Below, piece after piece: positions 42,442-50,886 of a DNA stretch of 64,000 nt. The number at the start of each line of letters is the position of its first letter. The first letter of the stretch is position 1. Position numbers and translations under genes: made by a program. The notes beneath the pieces were generated by a model. It was not told the DNA's origin. It worked only from the letters and a program-made list of their open reading frames with translations, and made no database searches. The stretch is from Elusimicrobiota bacterium. GTDB taxonomy: Bacteria; Elusimicrobiota; Elusimicrobia; UBA1565; UBA9628. Where the stretch lies: NCBI GenBank assembly GCA_023249645.1, contig JAHFCF010000009.1, positions 27,772 through 91,771 on the forward strand, read 5' to 3'.

Positions 42442-44787
42442 ATGAACACAGACACCCTCCCCCTGAAAAAGCCCAAAAGCCTCAAGCTGCGCTCGCGGAG
42501 AGGAGTCTTCCTCAAGGCCCCACGAGCGCCCTTGCCGGACCAATCCTTCTTCGAGGAACTCGACCTCGCCTACCGCACCCTCTGCGCCGTCCTTTTCAAT
42601 TTCGTACCGACCTCCGGCCATCCGGGAGGCAGCATCTCCTCCGGCCGCATCGTGGAAGGACTCCTCTACGAGGGTCTGGCCTATGATTTCTCCCAGCCGG
42701 AGTGTCCTGAGGCGGATCTCCTGTGCTACGCGGCCGGCCACAAGGCCATGGGCCTCTACGCCATGTACGCGCTGCGCAACGAATTGGCGCGCATCGGCGA
42801 CGCTTCCCTCTTGGCTCCGGAAAAACGCCAGCTGCGCCTCGAGGACCTTCTGGGATTCCGCCGCAACCCGACCCAGGAGACCCCGCTCTTCAAGCGTTTC
42901 CATGCCAAGGCCCTGGACGGCCACCCCACCCCGTCCGTCCCCTTCGTGTCCATCGCGACCGGCGCCAGCGGCGTGGGCGTGGCCGCCGGCCTCGGCCTGG
43001 CCCTGGGCGCGCTCGACTCCTATGGCGGCGGCGCGGCTCCGCGCGTGCATCTCATCGAAGGCGAGGGCGGCATGACGCCCGGCCGCGTGCATGAGGCCGT
43101 CGGCATGGCCGGCACGATCGGCCTGTCCAACGCCCGGATGCACGTGGACTGGAACCAGGCCTCCATCGACTCCAACCGCGTGTGCGCGGCCGAAGGCTGT
43201 CCCGGCGACTACGTCCAGTGGGATCCCATGGAATTTTTGGCCCTGCACGACTGGAACGTCATCGACGCGGGAGACGGCTTCGACTTCAAGCGCGTCGTGG
43301 GCGCCCAACGCCTGGCGGAAAGCCTCTCCAACGGGCAGCCCACGGCCGTCGTGTACCGGACCACGAAAGGCTGGAACTACGGCATCGAGGGCCGCTCTTC
43401 CCACGGGGCGGGCCATCCCTTCTGCTCCGAGGGCTACTACAAAGCCGTCGAGCCCTTTGAGAAGAAATTCAAGGTCCAGTTCCCCCGCTTCGAGGGAGAC
43501 AAGACGCCGGATCGCGTCGAGCAGGCGTATTTCGACACCCTCATGACCCTGCGTTCCGCCCTAGAAAAGCGCCGCCAACTCCCGGCTCAAGCCGCTCAGA
43601 AGCTGCGCGCCGCGGCCGAGCGCCTGAAGGCCAAGGCGCGCACGCCCCGACCGGACGCTCCTGCCACGGCCCTCCTTTATACGGACGCGGTCTCGCCGCA
43701 AAGCACTCCGCCTGAGCTCGGCATCGTGCCTGGCAAGTCCATGACCCTGCGCGCGGCCCTGGGAAGTTCGATGGGATACCTCAACAACCTCACCCAGGGG
43801 GCCTTCCTCGCCTGCGCCGCGGATCTTTTTGAATCCACCAGCATCTCGGCTGTCAGCGGCACGGCGCCCAAAGGTTTCTACAACGCCCAGACCAACGCCG
43901 CCTGCCGCCTCGTCCCGGTCGCCGGCATCTGCGAGGATGCCATGGGCGGGGTCATGGCCGGGGTCTCGAGCTTCGGACGCCACGTGGGAGTGACGAGCTC
44001 GTACTCCGCCTTCATCGCGGCCCTGGAGCACATCTCGGCGCGGCTGCACAGCATCGGCCAGCAGGCGCGCCATGAAGCCACCGGAGAGCCCATGCGGCCT
44101 TGGATCATGGTCAATGCCCACGCCGGACCCATGACCGGAGAGGACGGACCCACGCACGCGGATCCGCAGTCGCTGCAGCTCCTCTCTGACAATTTCCCGA
44201 AGGGCGCGCTCATCACGCTGACGCCTTGGGAGCCGCAGGAAGTCTGGCCGCTCCTGCTCACGGCCCTGAAGGCGCGGCCGGCGGTCATCGCCCCCTTCGT
44301 GGCGCGGCCCGCCGAGCCGATCCCCGACCGCGCGGCCTTGAAGATCCCCTCCGCCCAAGCCGCGATCAAGGGGCTCTACGCCTGGCGACGCAGCGACAAG
44401 ACGTCAGCGACCATCGTGTTGCAAGGCTGCGCCGTGGCCCTCCTGTTCGCGCGCAAGGTCCTGCCGGAGCTCGACAAGCAAGGGATCGCGGTCAATGTCT
44501 TCTATGTCGCCAGCGCCGAGCTGTTCAGCCTGCTGCCGCAGGCCGAGCAGGACGACATCTATCCGGCCAAGCTCGCGCAGAACGCCATGGCCATCACGGA
44601 CTACACCTGGCCGACCATGGCGCGCTGGGTCCACTCGCAGGAAGGCCTGCGAGCCTCCCTGCATCCCTTCCGCAAGGGACGGTTCCTGGGAAGCGGCGCC
44701 TGGGCCAAGGTGCTCGAGGAGGCCGGGCTCGACGGCGCCAGCCAGCTTAAGGCGGTGCTGGAGTGGTGCCGCAGAGGGCGGCAGTGA
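42442..44787 (+). CDS. Transketolase-family thiamine-diphosphate enzyme, atypical
   Basis: A 781-residue TPP enzyme with the three-domain layout of transketolases. The N-terminal NFVPTSGHPGGSISSGRI is the conserved GHPGG region. The metal/TPP motif, usually GDG-x25-30-N, reads EGEGGMTPGRVHEAVG and ends in HVDWNQAS, so Asp is replaced by Glu. The Pyr domain has HAGPMTGEDGPTHADPQSLQ, like the DGPTHQP block of transketolase. It is about 110 residues longer than typical transketolases. The usual reaction is two-carbon ketol transfer between sugar phosphates, but the altered motifs leave the substrate open. It overlaps the YCII gene by 4 bases. Confidence 0.82.
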   Translation: MNTDTLPLKKPKSLKLRSRRGVFLKAPRAPLPDQSFFEELDLAYRTLCAVLFNFVPTSGHPGGSISSGRIVEGLLYEGLAYDFSQPECPEADLLCYAAGHKAMGLYAMYALRNELARIGDASLLAPEKRQLRLEDLLGFRRNPTQETPLFKRFHAKALDGHPTPSVPFVSIATGASGVGVAAGLGLALGALDSYGGGAAPRVHLIEGEGGMTPGRVHEAVGMAGTIGLSNARMHVDWNQASIDSNRVCAAEGCPGDYVQWDPMEFLALHDWNVIDAGDGFDFKRVVGAQRLAESLSNGQPTAVVYRTTKGWNYGIEGRSSHGAGHPFCSEGYYKAVEPFEKKFKVQFPRFEGDKTPDRVEQAYFDTLMTLRSALEKRRQLPAQAAQKLRAAAERLKAKARTPRPDAPATALLYTDAVSPQSTPPELGIVPGKSMTLRAALGSSMGYLNNLTQGAFLACAADLFESTSISAVSGTAPKGFYNAQTNAACRLVPVAGICEDAMGGVMAGVSSFGRHVGVTSSYSAFIAALEHISARLHSIGQQARHEATGEPMRPWIMVNAHAGPMTGEDGPTHADPQSLQLLSDNFPKGALITLTPWEPQEVWPLLLTALKARPAVIAPFVARPAEPIPDRAALKIPSAQAAIKGLYAWRRSDKTSATIVLQGCAVALLFARKVLPELDKQGIAVNVFYVASAELFSLLPQAEQDDIYPAKLAQNAMAITDYTWPTMARWVHSQEGLRASLHPFRKGRFLGSGAWAKVLEEAGLDGASQLKAVLEWCRRGRQ

Positions 44788-45080
44788 GCCCGAACTTCAT
44801 CCGCTACGCCTACCTGATGTCGCATCGTCTAGGCGGAAGAATAACCCCAGAGCTGATCGCCGCGCATATCGCGCATCTGCGCCAACTCGATGAGAACGGC
44901 CAGCTGGTGCTCTGCGGGCCGTTCAAGGATCACAAGGGCGGAATGGTGGTGGTCAAGGCGGATTCTCGCGAAGCGGCCCGCCAGATCGCCGAATCTGATC
45001 CCTTCATTAAGGAAGGATTCGAGACCTATGAATTAAGGACCTGGGAATTGGCCTGCCGGGAAAACGATTACCTCGGATAA
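44784..45080 (+). CDS. YCII-domain protein
   Basis: A 98-residue protein of the YCII-related alpha/beta (ferredoxin-like) fold: FIRYAYLMSHRL at the start, then HIAHLRQLDENGQLVLCGPF, GGMVVVKADSREAARQIAESDPFIKEG and YELRTWE. The His and Asp of the family core are kept (HLRQL and SDPF). The start is a GTG overlapping the transketolase stop (GTGA). Members of the family include a chloromuconate-related dehydrochlorinase, but most have no known activity. Confidence 0.85.
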   Translation: MSPNFIRYAYLMSHRLGGRITPELIAAHIAHLRQLDENGQLVLCGPFKDHKGGMVVVKADSREAARQIAESDPFIKEGFETYELRTWELACRENDYLG

Positions 45081-45112
45081 GCAATCGCACAAGCGACCCG
45101 CATCCCGATCGG

Positions 45113-45235
45113 TGGCGACTTGAAAACAAAATTTTACTTTAAATATATGACTTTTTTACATTTCACTGTCAGCGCTGACAGTGACTTATTAAAAAATACT
45201 TAAAAAACCTACACTTCTCTTCTCACCAGTCGCCA
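45113..45235. repeat. Long symmetric near-palindromic repeat, copy B
   Basis: A 123-base element with two-fold symmetry around 45174. The outer arms TGGCGACT and AGTCGCCA (45113-45120 and 45228-45235) pair perfectly. The centre is a perfect 18-base palindrome, ACTGTCAGCGCTGACAGT, at 45165-45182. AT-rich partly pairing arms lie between. Compared with copy A at 5541-5666, the central palindrome differs at two positions and both partner positions change to keep pairing; the outer arm shows a third such change. CGCCATGTGGGAACTT follows at 45231-45246. It lies directly upstream of the HNH gene. Confidence 0.8.
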
Positions 45236-45263
45236 TGTGGGAACTTTTTTCAAGGTCGATCGT

Positions 45264-46262
45264 ATGTATATCATGGAGCTGGAACTCACAAAGCTTTCCA
45301 ATGATGCCTTGCTCGGCAAGATAGAAGCGCTGGCCGAGACAGAACGATTCAGCCTGATCGATCTCCTCATCCATCTGGGAGAACTGGACCAGCGTACTGC
45401 CTGCCAAAACTGGGGCTACCCTTCCGTGTTCGTTTTCCTGACACGCCGCCTTGGCTATTCCGAGTCCGATGCCATGAGACGCATTCGGACCGCCCGTGCG
45501 GCACGGAAATACCCATCGATTTTGCGCATGCTCGCCGCAGGCGAACTGCACCTGGTCAGCGTGTCTCTCTTGGAACCTCTGCTCACGTCCGAAAACCATG
45601 AGCGTCTGCTTCGGCAAGCCTCGCGCAGGAGCACGCGAGATGTGCAACGCTTGGTCGCTGACATTTCCCCTGCGACAGCAGAGCCGCGCGACCAAATCCG
45701 ACAACTCCCTCCGCCATGCGCTGCCGCGCCAAGTCCCCCCGACGCGCCCCACTTAGAAAGCCCCTTTCTCGATCTGGAGCTTGTCCCGCCAAGCGATCCC
45801 GTCGCCGAGGCGACTCTGACAGACAAGCGTGTGGCATTCTCCTTCACCGCTGACGCGCAGGTTCAAAGCTGGTTCGAGCAGGCGCGCGACTTGCTGCGGC
45901 ACCGGTTTCCCATAGGACGGATGGAAGAGGTATTCGGCGAGGCCCTCAGACGCTTGGTGACGCAAGAGCTCTTCGCAAAACCGAGCCGGCGTAAAAAGAA
46001 GAAGCCCACTTCTCCTGGAGCTCGGCATATCCCAAAGTGGGTGCAGGACGAGGTCTGGCAGAGGGATGCGGGCCGATGCAGCTACACTGGGCCGGACGGC
46101 GTGCGTTGCGGAGCGACCGCATGGCTGGAATACGACCACATCATCCCGGGGGCCCTGGGAGGAAGATCGGACGATGCGTCGAACATCCGGCTCCTGTGCC
46201 GCGCGCACAACAAATCAGAAGCGCAGCGTCTCGGCTTATGGAAGGGTCCAAAGACCGCTTGA
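45264..46262 (+). CDS. HNH endonuclease-domain protein
   Basis: A 332-residue protein with an N-terminal helical domain (ELTKLSNDALLGKIEALA, then DLLIHLGELDQR) and a C-terminal HNH nuclease domain. The HNH core is RDAGRCSYTGPDGVRC for the first zinc pair, EYDHIIPGALGG for the catalytic His, and NIRLLCRAHNKSEAQR for the final His/Asn. Basic KKKKP residues precede it. Proteins of this layout are common and often multi-copy in GC-rich genomes; their role is unsettled. I chose ATG 45264 with CAAGG upstream; the frame opens at GTG 45237 at the edge of repeat B. The element-gene pair may be mobile. Confidence 0.85.
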   Translation: MYIMELELTKLSNDALLGKIEALAETERFSLIDLLIHLGELDQRTACQNWGYPSVFVFLTRRLGYSESDAMRRIRTARAARKYPSILRMLAAGELHLVSVSLLEPLLTSENHERLLRQASRRSTRDVQRLVADISPATAEPRDQIRQLPPPCAAAPSPPDAPHLESPFLDLELVPPSDPVAEATLTDKRVAFSFTADAQVQSWFEQARDLLRHRFPIGRMEEVFGEALRRLVTQELFAKPSRRKKKKPTSPGARHIPKWVQDEVWQRDAGRCSYTGPDGVRCGATAWLEYDHIIPGALGGRSDDASNIRLLCRAHNKSEAQRLGLWKGPKTA

Positions 46263-46270
46263 AATCATTG

Positions 46271-46276
46271 TAGAAT
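46271..46276 (+). promoter_or_regulatory. -10 box six bases before the acyl-CoA synthetase start codon
   Basis: TAGAAT at 46271-46276, then 6 bases and the ATG at 46283. No ribosome-binding site and no clear -35 box are seen. Confidence 0.4.
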
Positions 46277-46282
46277 AGGCGC

Positions 46283-48499
46283 ATGCAAGTCATTGAATCA
46301 CTCCTGGCCGCGGCCGCCACCGAAGGCCGTTGGTCTCTTTCCGAAGCCGAGGTCTACGACGTCCTCGACGCGCTGGGCCTCGAGACTCCCCGGCGGATCC
46401 TCATCTCGCTCAAAAAAATCACATCAAAGATCGATTTAAGTTCTTTTGCCGGTGACAAAGTCGTCCTCAAGGTCTCCTCGCACAAGACCCTGCATAAGAC
46501 CGAATCAGGCGGGGTGCTGGTCTGCGCCAAAACAGCGGCGGCCTCGGCTTTGGCCGAAATGAAGTCAAAATTCAAGGACGCCGAAGGCATCCTCATCGTG
46601 GAATTCGTCCCCCACGCTGTCTTTTCCCTGGGCCAGGAGCTCATGCTCGGAGGCAGAGCGGACGCGGCCTTCGGCCCTCTGCTGACCCTGGGCCTGGGCG
46701 GCACGGACGCCGAGGCCCTGACCGCGGCCTTGAAGCCCGGCTTCTCTCCCGCCATCGCGGCCGTGAAGCTGCTCTCGCCAGCGAAAGGCTGGCCCAAGTT
46801 CCTCGACCAAGCCTGGATCTGGCGCTATGTCTCTGGACGCGTGCGCGGCGGCAAGCGGCTGGCGGCGGATGCCGACATGCGGCGATGGCTCGAGGCCTTC
46901 AGCCGGCTCCTTATTCACTTCTCTGACGGCGGCTCGTCCGCCTGGACCATAGAGGAAGTCGAGGTGAACCCCTTGGCCGTGTCGCAGAGCAAACTCGTGG
47001 CCTTGGACGGCGTCTTGCGCTTTAGAAAATCTACAAGCATGAAGAAAGACTTCCCCTCCCCCAAAGCCGTGCAGTCGCTTTTGAATCCCAAGACCGTCGC
47101 CGTCGCCGGGGTGAGCGAGAAGAAGATGAACATGGGCCGCATCATCTTGAACAACGTCCTCGCGGCTGGGTTCGACAAAAACAAACTTTTTGTATTGAAG
47201 GACGGTGTTGCAGAGATCGATGGGGTCCGATGCTTCAAGAGTCCCGCCCTTTTCCCGGAGACCGTGGATATGTTCGTGGTGGCCGTGCCCTCAGCCGAGA
47301 CGCCGGCGGTGCTCAAGGCCGCGGGCGAGAGCGGCAAGGTCCGAGGCGTGGTCCTCATCTCCGGCGGCATGGGAGAGAAAGCCGGGAGCGAAAAAATCCA
47401 AGAAGAGGTCCTGCGCGCCATCGCCGCTGGCCGGCGCAAGAATCCGGATTTCGCGGTCAGCGGCGGCAACTCGCTGGGCATCGTCTCGGTGCCGGCCAAG
47501 GTCAACACCTTCTTCATCCCCCAGGCCAAGCTTTCCCTGGGAGCCGGGGAGAACCCCGCCATGGCCCGCACGGCCTTCATCAGCCAGAGCGGCGCCTTCG
47601 TCATCTCGGCCCTGAGCAAGATGGACTGGCTCAAGCCCGCCTACTGCGTCTCCGTGGGAAACCAGATGGACGTGACAGCCTGCGACTACGTCGAGCAGGT
47701 CGTTGAAGATGCGACGGTCCGAGTCATCTTGGTCTATTTGGAAGGATTGAAAGAGACCGACGGGCTCAAGCTGAGGCGCGCCATCTCACGCGCCCGCAAA
47801 CTTAAGAAAACCGTGATCGTGTACAAGGCCGGCCGCACGCCCACAGGGCAGAAGGCGGTCATGGGGCACACCGCTTCGCTCGCCGGAGACTTCGTGGTCG
47901 TGCGGTCTCTTCTCGCGCAGGCGGGAGCCCTGCTCGCCGAGACCTTCGACGATTTCGAGGACCTCGCCCAGCTCGCCTGCTTCAGCCATGGCCGCCCAGC
48001 GGGACAAGGACGCTTCTTCTTCATGAGCAATGCGGGCTTCGAGAGCGCCGGAATGGCCGACGCCGTCCTGCCGCACGGCCCGCTGAGCGCTCCGCCGCCC
48101 GACACCCGGCTCGCTCGGCATCTCCAGGATGTACTCGCCCGGCACGGTCTTGACTCCATCGTGGACGCGAAAAATCCACTCGACGTGACGCCCATGGCCA
48201 CGGATGCGGCCGCCATCGAGACCGCCGCCGCTGTCCTCTCCAACCCCAGCCTGGACGGCTTGATCGCCGCCATGATCCCGCTGACGCCGACCATGAAGAC
48301 CCTCCTGGAAGAAGGTCTTGGGGAATCCTTCGCCGCCCGACTCGGCGACCTGGCCAAAAAATCAGGCAAGCTCGTCGTGTTCTGCGTGGCCAGCGGCTCG
48401 CTCTACGAGCCCTATGTCGCCGAGGCCCGCCAGCGCGGCCTGCCGGTCTTCCGCTCGGCCGACCGGGCCGTGCGGGCCTTGGCCGCTTTCGTCGCCTAA
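46283..48499 (+). CDS. Acyl/acetate-CoA ligase (ADP-forming), fused beta-alpha type
   Basis: A 738-residue NDP-forming acyl-CoA synthetase that makes ATP from acetyl-CoA (or another acyl-CoA), ADP and phosphate, or the reverse. Residues 1 to about 245 are an ATP-grasp domain (VVLKVSSHKTLHKTESGGV, EEVEVNPLAV). Residues about 265-385 are the CoA-binding Rossmann domain (LLNPKTVAVAGVSEKKMNMG). The rest is the succinyl-CoA-ligase-like part with the phosphohistidine region MGHTASLAGDF. The ATP-grasp domain comes first, the reverse of the alpha-beta order in many bacterial fusions. Acyl specificity cannot be read from the sequence. It stands alone. Confidence 0.88.
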   Translation: MQVIESLLAAAATEGRWSLSEAEVYDVLDALGLETPRRILISLKKITSKIDLSSFAGDKVVLKVSSHKTLHKTESGGVLVCAKTAAASALAEMKSKFKDAEGILIVEFVPHAVFSLGQELMLGGRADAAFGPLLTLGLGGTDAEALTAALKPGFSPAIAAVKLLSPAKGWPKFLDQAWIWRYVSGRVRGGKRLAADADMRRWLEAFSRLLIHFSDGGSSAWTIEEVEVNPLAVSQSKLVALDGVLRFRKSTSMKKDFPSPKAVQSLLNPKTVAVAGVSEKKMNMGRIILNNVLAAGFDKNKLFVLKDGVAEIDGVRCFKSPALFPETVDMFVVAVPSAETPAVLKAAGESGKVRGVVLISGGMGEKAGSEKIQEEVLRAIAAGRRKNPDFAVSGGNSLGIVSVPAKVNTFFIPQAKLSLGAGENPAMARTAFISQSGAFVISALSKMDWLKPAYCVSVGNQMDVTACDYVEQVVEDATVRVILVYLEGLKETDGLKLRRAISRARKLKKTVIVYKAGRTPTGQKAVMGHTASLAGDFVVVRSLLAQAGALLAETFDDFEDLAQLACFSHGRPAGQGRFFFMSNAGFESAGMADAVLPHGPLSAPPPDTRLARHLQDVLARHGLDSIVDAKNPLDVTPMATDAAAIETAAAVLSNPSLDGLIAAMIPLTPTMKTLLEEGLGESFAARLGDLAKKSGKLVVFCVASGSLYEPYVAEARQRGLPVFRSADRAVRALAAFVA

Positions 48500-48503
48500 A
48501 GCG

Positions 48504-48950
48504 CTACGGATTCGATCTGTAGTCCTTCAAAACATCTTGGGAGGCATGATTGATCTTGATGTCCTTATACCCGATGCCGATGGTCTCGACGATCTTGCTC
48601 TTGATCGCGACCCGGACCCCGTTCGATTCCCTGATCTTGATCGCGGTCCTTCCGATCTCCGCTAGAACGTGGATGTCCTGGAGATCCCCCAACTGGCCCT
48701 TGCGGATAGCAGCTTCCAGATCCCAGGTCCGTCCATTGCTATCATAAAGTTCCTGATGCCACTGCCTGACTTGGGCCTTGGTGCAGATCCCCTCCGCGAC
48801 ATATTGTTCGATGGCCAGAGTATGATGACGATACTCCTCCTGCAGCCTCGCCTTGTCTTCAATATTCTCGATCCTCTCGATCTTGAGTTGGGCGATGGAT
48901 CTCTTGTCCACCAGTTCATCCAGGGGATACCTGAGATCGTTCTTTTCCAT
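48504..48950 (-). CDS. Unknown protein at the end of a glycosyltransferase operon
   Basis: A 148-residue protein without signal peptide or membrane helix. The N-terminus, DLRYPLDELVDKRSIAQLKIERIEN, has the shape of a helical family found in surface-sugar gene clusters that begins with ELIDKLTILEIKxERI-like sequence (DUF6165 is one). I consider the link tentative. A long helical region up to about residue 95 is followed by two or three strands (IKIRESNGVRVAIKSKIVETIG). It begins 5 bases after the GT4 gene at 48956. Confidence 0.65.
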   Translation of the reverse strand: MEKNDLRYPLDELVDKRSIAQLKIERIENIEDKARLQEEYRHHTLAIEQYVAEGICTKAQVRQWHQELYDSNGRTWDLEAAIRKGQLGDLQDIHVLAEIGRTAIKIRESNGVRVAIKSKIVETIGIGYKDIKINHASQDVLKDYRSNP

Positions 48951-48955
48951 GATCC

Positions 48956-50092
48956 TTAACCTCCGCCAAAACGCCTGTAGACTTCCAAATGCCGGCGCGC
49001 CGTCTGCTCCCAGGTGAATCTCTTCGCCCGCGCGATGCCGGATGCGGACTTCTTCTGCCTCAGAGCAGGGTCCTTGAGCAGCGACGCGACCAGGGCGGCC
49101 AGCTCTTGCGCATCATCCCCGGCCGCCAGAAGGGCGGCGTCCGCAGCCACCTCCGGCACGGAACTCGTCGCGAAGGCGACCGCCGGGCATCCGCACGCCA
49201 TCGCCTCCAGCACGGGCCTCCCGAAGCCCTCATATCGGGTCGGATGGACCAGCGCCTGGGCCAGACTATAGATCCCCGCCAGCTCTTCATCCGAGACCTT
49301 GCCCACGAACAGGACCCGCGCCAAGCCCCTCTCGCTGACGATGCTCTCCAAGCGGGCCCGGTAGGGGGTCGGATCCCCGACGAACACCAGCGCCAAGTCG
49401 GGGACGATCTCCCGCCACCGCGGATAGGCTTGCAGCACGACTTCGAAGTTCTTTCGCGGCGTGAAAGGGCCCACGCACACAATGAAGCGGCTCGGCAGAC
49501 CCAGCCGTTGAGCCAGTCCGAAACGATCCTGCTCAGGGAGCGGCCGGAAGATCCCATGGTCCAGCCCGAGCGGGATGGCGGTGACTTTCTCCTCCGGCAC
49601 TCCATAGACTCGGATCAGATCGCGTTTCGTGCACTCGGAAACGGTGATCAGGTGCATCGCCCGCCGCGCATTGATGCGCATGATCCGGCGGATATCCGGG
49701 TCGCTCCATTGGGGATAGAGCTCCGGCATCAGGTCATGGAACGTGACGATCGATGGAAAGCGCGTCGGGGCCGGATAGATCTGCTCCGAGATATGAAGCA
49801 GGCAGGCCCCCCGGCGCCGGAGCAGCCATCCCCGAGGATCCCAGCCTAGCCGGTCTTCGGCCCAGTGCACGATCCTTTGAGGCAGTCGCGGAGTGAAGAC
49901 CGAGAAATTCGGGGCGTGGGGATTGGCGAGCCGATCGGCGATGTCGGAGCTCTTGGCTCCGTAATTGAACAGGAGATACCGGTTCTGCGTGTCGATTCGG
50001 GCCAAGGCGTTCAACAAAGCGCTGTCCATGCTCCAGACCGAGCTATGGACTCCCGACGCGGACCGCAGACATCCTTGATAGGCGATGACCAT
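48956..50092 (-). CDS. Glycosyltransferase, GT4 family
   Basis: A 378-residue cytoplasmic GT-B glycosyltransferase. The donor-binding E-x7-E block is seen in YEGFGRPVLEAMACG, preceded by VCVGPFTPRKNFEVVLQA and FVGKVSDEELAGIYSLA. The N-terminal acceptor domain starts MVIAYQGCLRSASGVHSS. It probably adds one sugar to a growing lipid-linked surface glycan; donor and acceptor are unknown. It lies in a - strand run with the methyltransferase at 50103 and the GT4 at 50887. Confidence 0.9.
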   Translation of the reverse strand: MVIAYQGCLRSASGVHSSVWSMDSALLNALARIDTQNRYLLFNYGAKSSDIADRLANPHAPNFSVFTPRLPQRIVHWAEDRLGWDPRGWLLRRRGACLLHISEQIYPAPTRFPSIVTFHDLMPELYPQWSDPDIRRIMRINARRAMHLITVSECTKRDLIRVYGVPEEKVTAIPLGLDHGIFRPLPEQDRFGLAQRLGLPSRFIVCVGPFTPRKNFEVVLQAYPRWREIVPDLALVFVGDPTPYRARLESIVSERGLARVLFVGKVSDEELAGIYSLAQALVHPTRYEGFGRPVLEAMACGCPAVAFATSSVPEVAADAALLAAGDDAQELAALVASLLKDPALRQKKSASGIARAKRFTWEQTARRHLEVYRRFGGG

Positions 50093-50102
50093 AGCAGACT
50101 GC

Positions 50103-50861
50103 CTATTTCTTCTTGACCGCTTTGACCACCAAGGTCCCGGTCACAATATGGTCATTGTGCAGGATCCCCGAACCTGTCTCCGCATGGTAGTAGAGGCATA
50201 CCCCCAAGCGAAAGACCCGCCAAAGCTGACACCGCACCCAGCTGCGAAAATCCTGCGCCACAGGCCCCGCAGGACGGAATATGAAATCCTCGAATCCAGT
50301 CACGGTGAGGATCTGGGCCAGGCTGTAGCGGGTAAAAGCGTTCTCATGGGTGAAATCGATATGCCGCAGCCTCCCCCCAGCGATCCCGTCGGCATTGAGC
50401 GTGTGCGCCACGAAGACGCCCCCGGGCTTCAAGGCCGCATGGCACGCATCCAGGAATTCGACCGCTTCATCCTTGAAGAAATGCTCTAAGACGTCCATGC
50501 ACAAAAGGACATCGAAGCTGGCCGGATGCGCGCGCAGATACTCCAAGGCATCCGCCTGCTCGACCTGGACCTGGCGCTCGCGGGCCAAGCGGACCATCTG
50601 CGGACTGCGGTCCACCCCCTGCACATGGCGGTAGCCTTCCTGCTGCAGCCAGGCCAGCAAAGAGCCCGTGCCGCACCCGACATCCAGGATGCAGGCGTCC
50701 TTGCTCGCGGGGATATGCGGCAGGAAATGCGCCCGATAGATGGGGCCGAAGGCGGCCACGGGATCCGCCGGCGACGTCAGGGTCAGCTCCCGGGCGATGG
50801 AACTCTGATACTCCTGGAAGATCCGTTGCCGATAACGTTCCGCAGCCTCATGCAGACCCAT
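50103..50861 (-). CDS. SAM-dependent methyltransferase, class I
   Basis: A 252-residue methyltransferase. Motif I is ILDVGCGTGSLLAWL, the post-I acidic residue is in VQGVDRSPQM, motif II is DVLLCMDVLEHF and motif III is LKPGGVFVAHT. The sequence resembles methyltransferases that act in polysaccharide clusters, so a sugar or lipid-linked glycan is a likely substrate. It lies between two GT4 genes, 11 bases from the downstream one and 25 bases from the upstream one. Confidence 0.88.
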   Translation of the reverse strand: MGLHEAAERYRQRIFQEYQSSIARELTLTSPADPVAAFGPIYRAHFLPHIPASKDACILDVGCGTGSLLAWLQQEGYRHVQGVDRSPQMVRLARERQVQVEQADALEYLRAHPASFDVLLCMDVLEHFFKDEAVEFLDACHAALKPGGVFVAHTLNADGIAGGRLRHIDFTHENAFTRYSLAQILTVTGFEDFIFRPAGPVAQDFRSWVRCQLWRVFRLGVCLYYHAETGSGILHNDHIVTGTLVVKAVKKK

Positions 50862-50886
50862 GGTCTCTCATCTCCTCATCGGCGCG

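Noticed and set aside
45237-45263. GTG start of the HNH gene at 45237
   Set aside because: It lies at the edge of the repeat and has no ribosome-binding site; the ATG at 45264 follows CAAGG and begins the conserved part.
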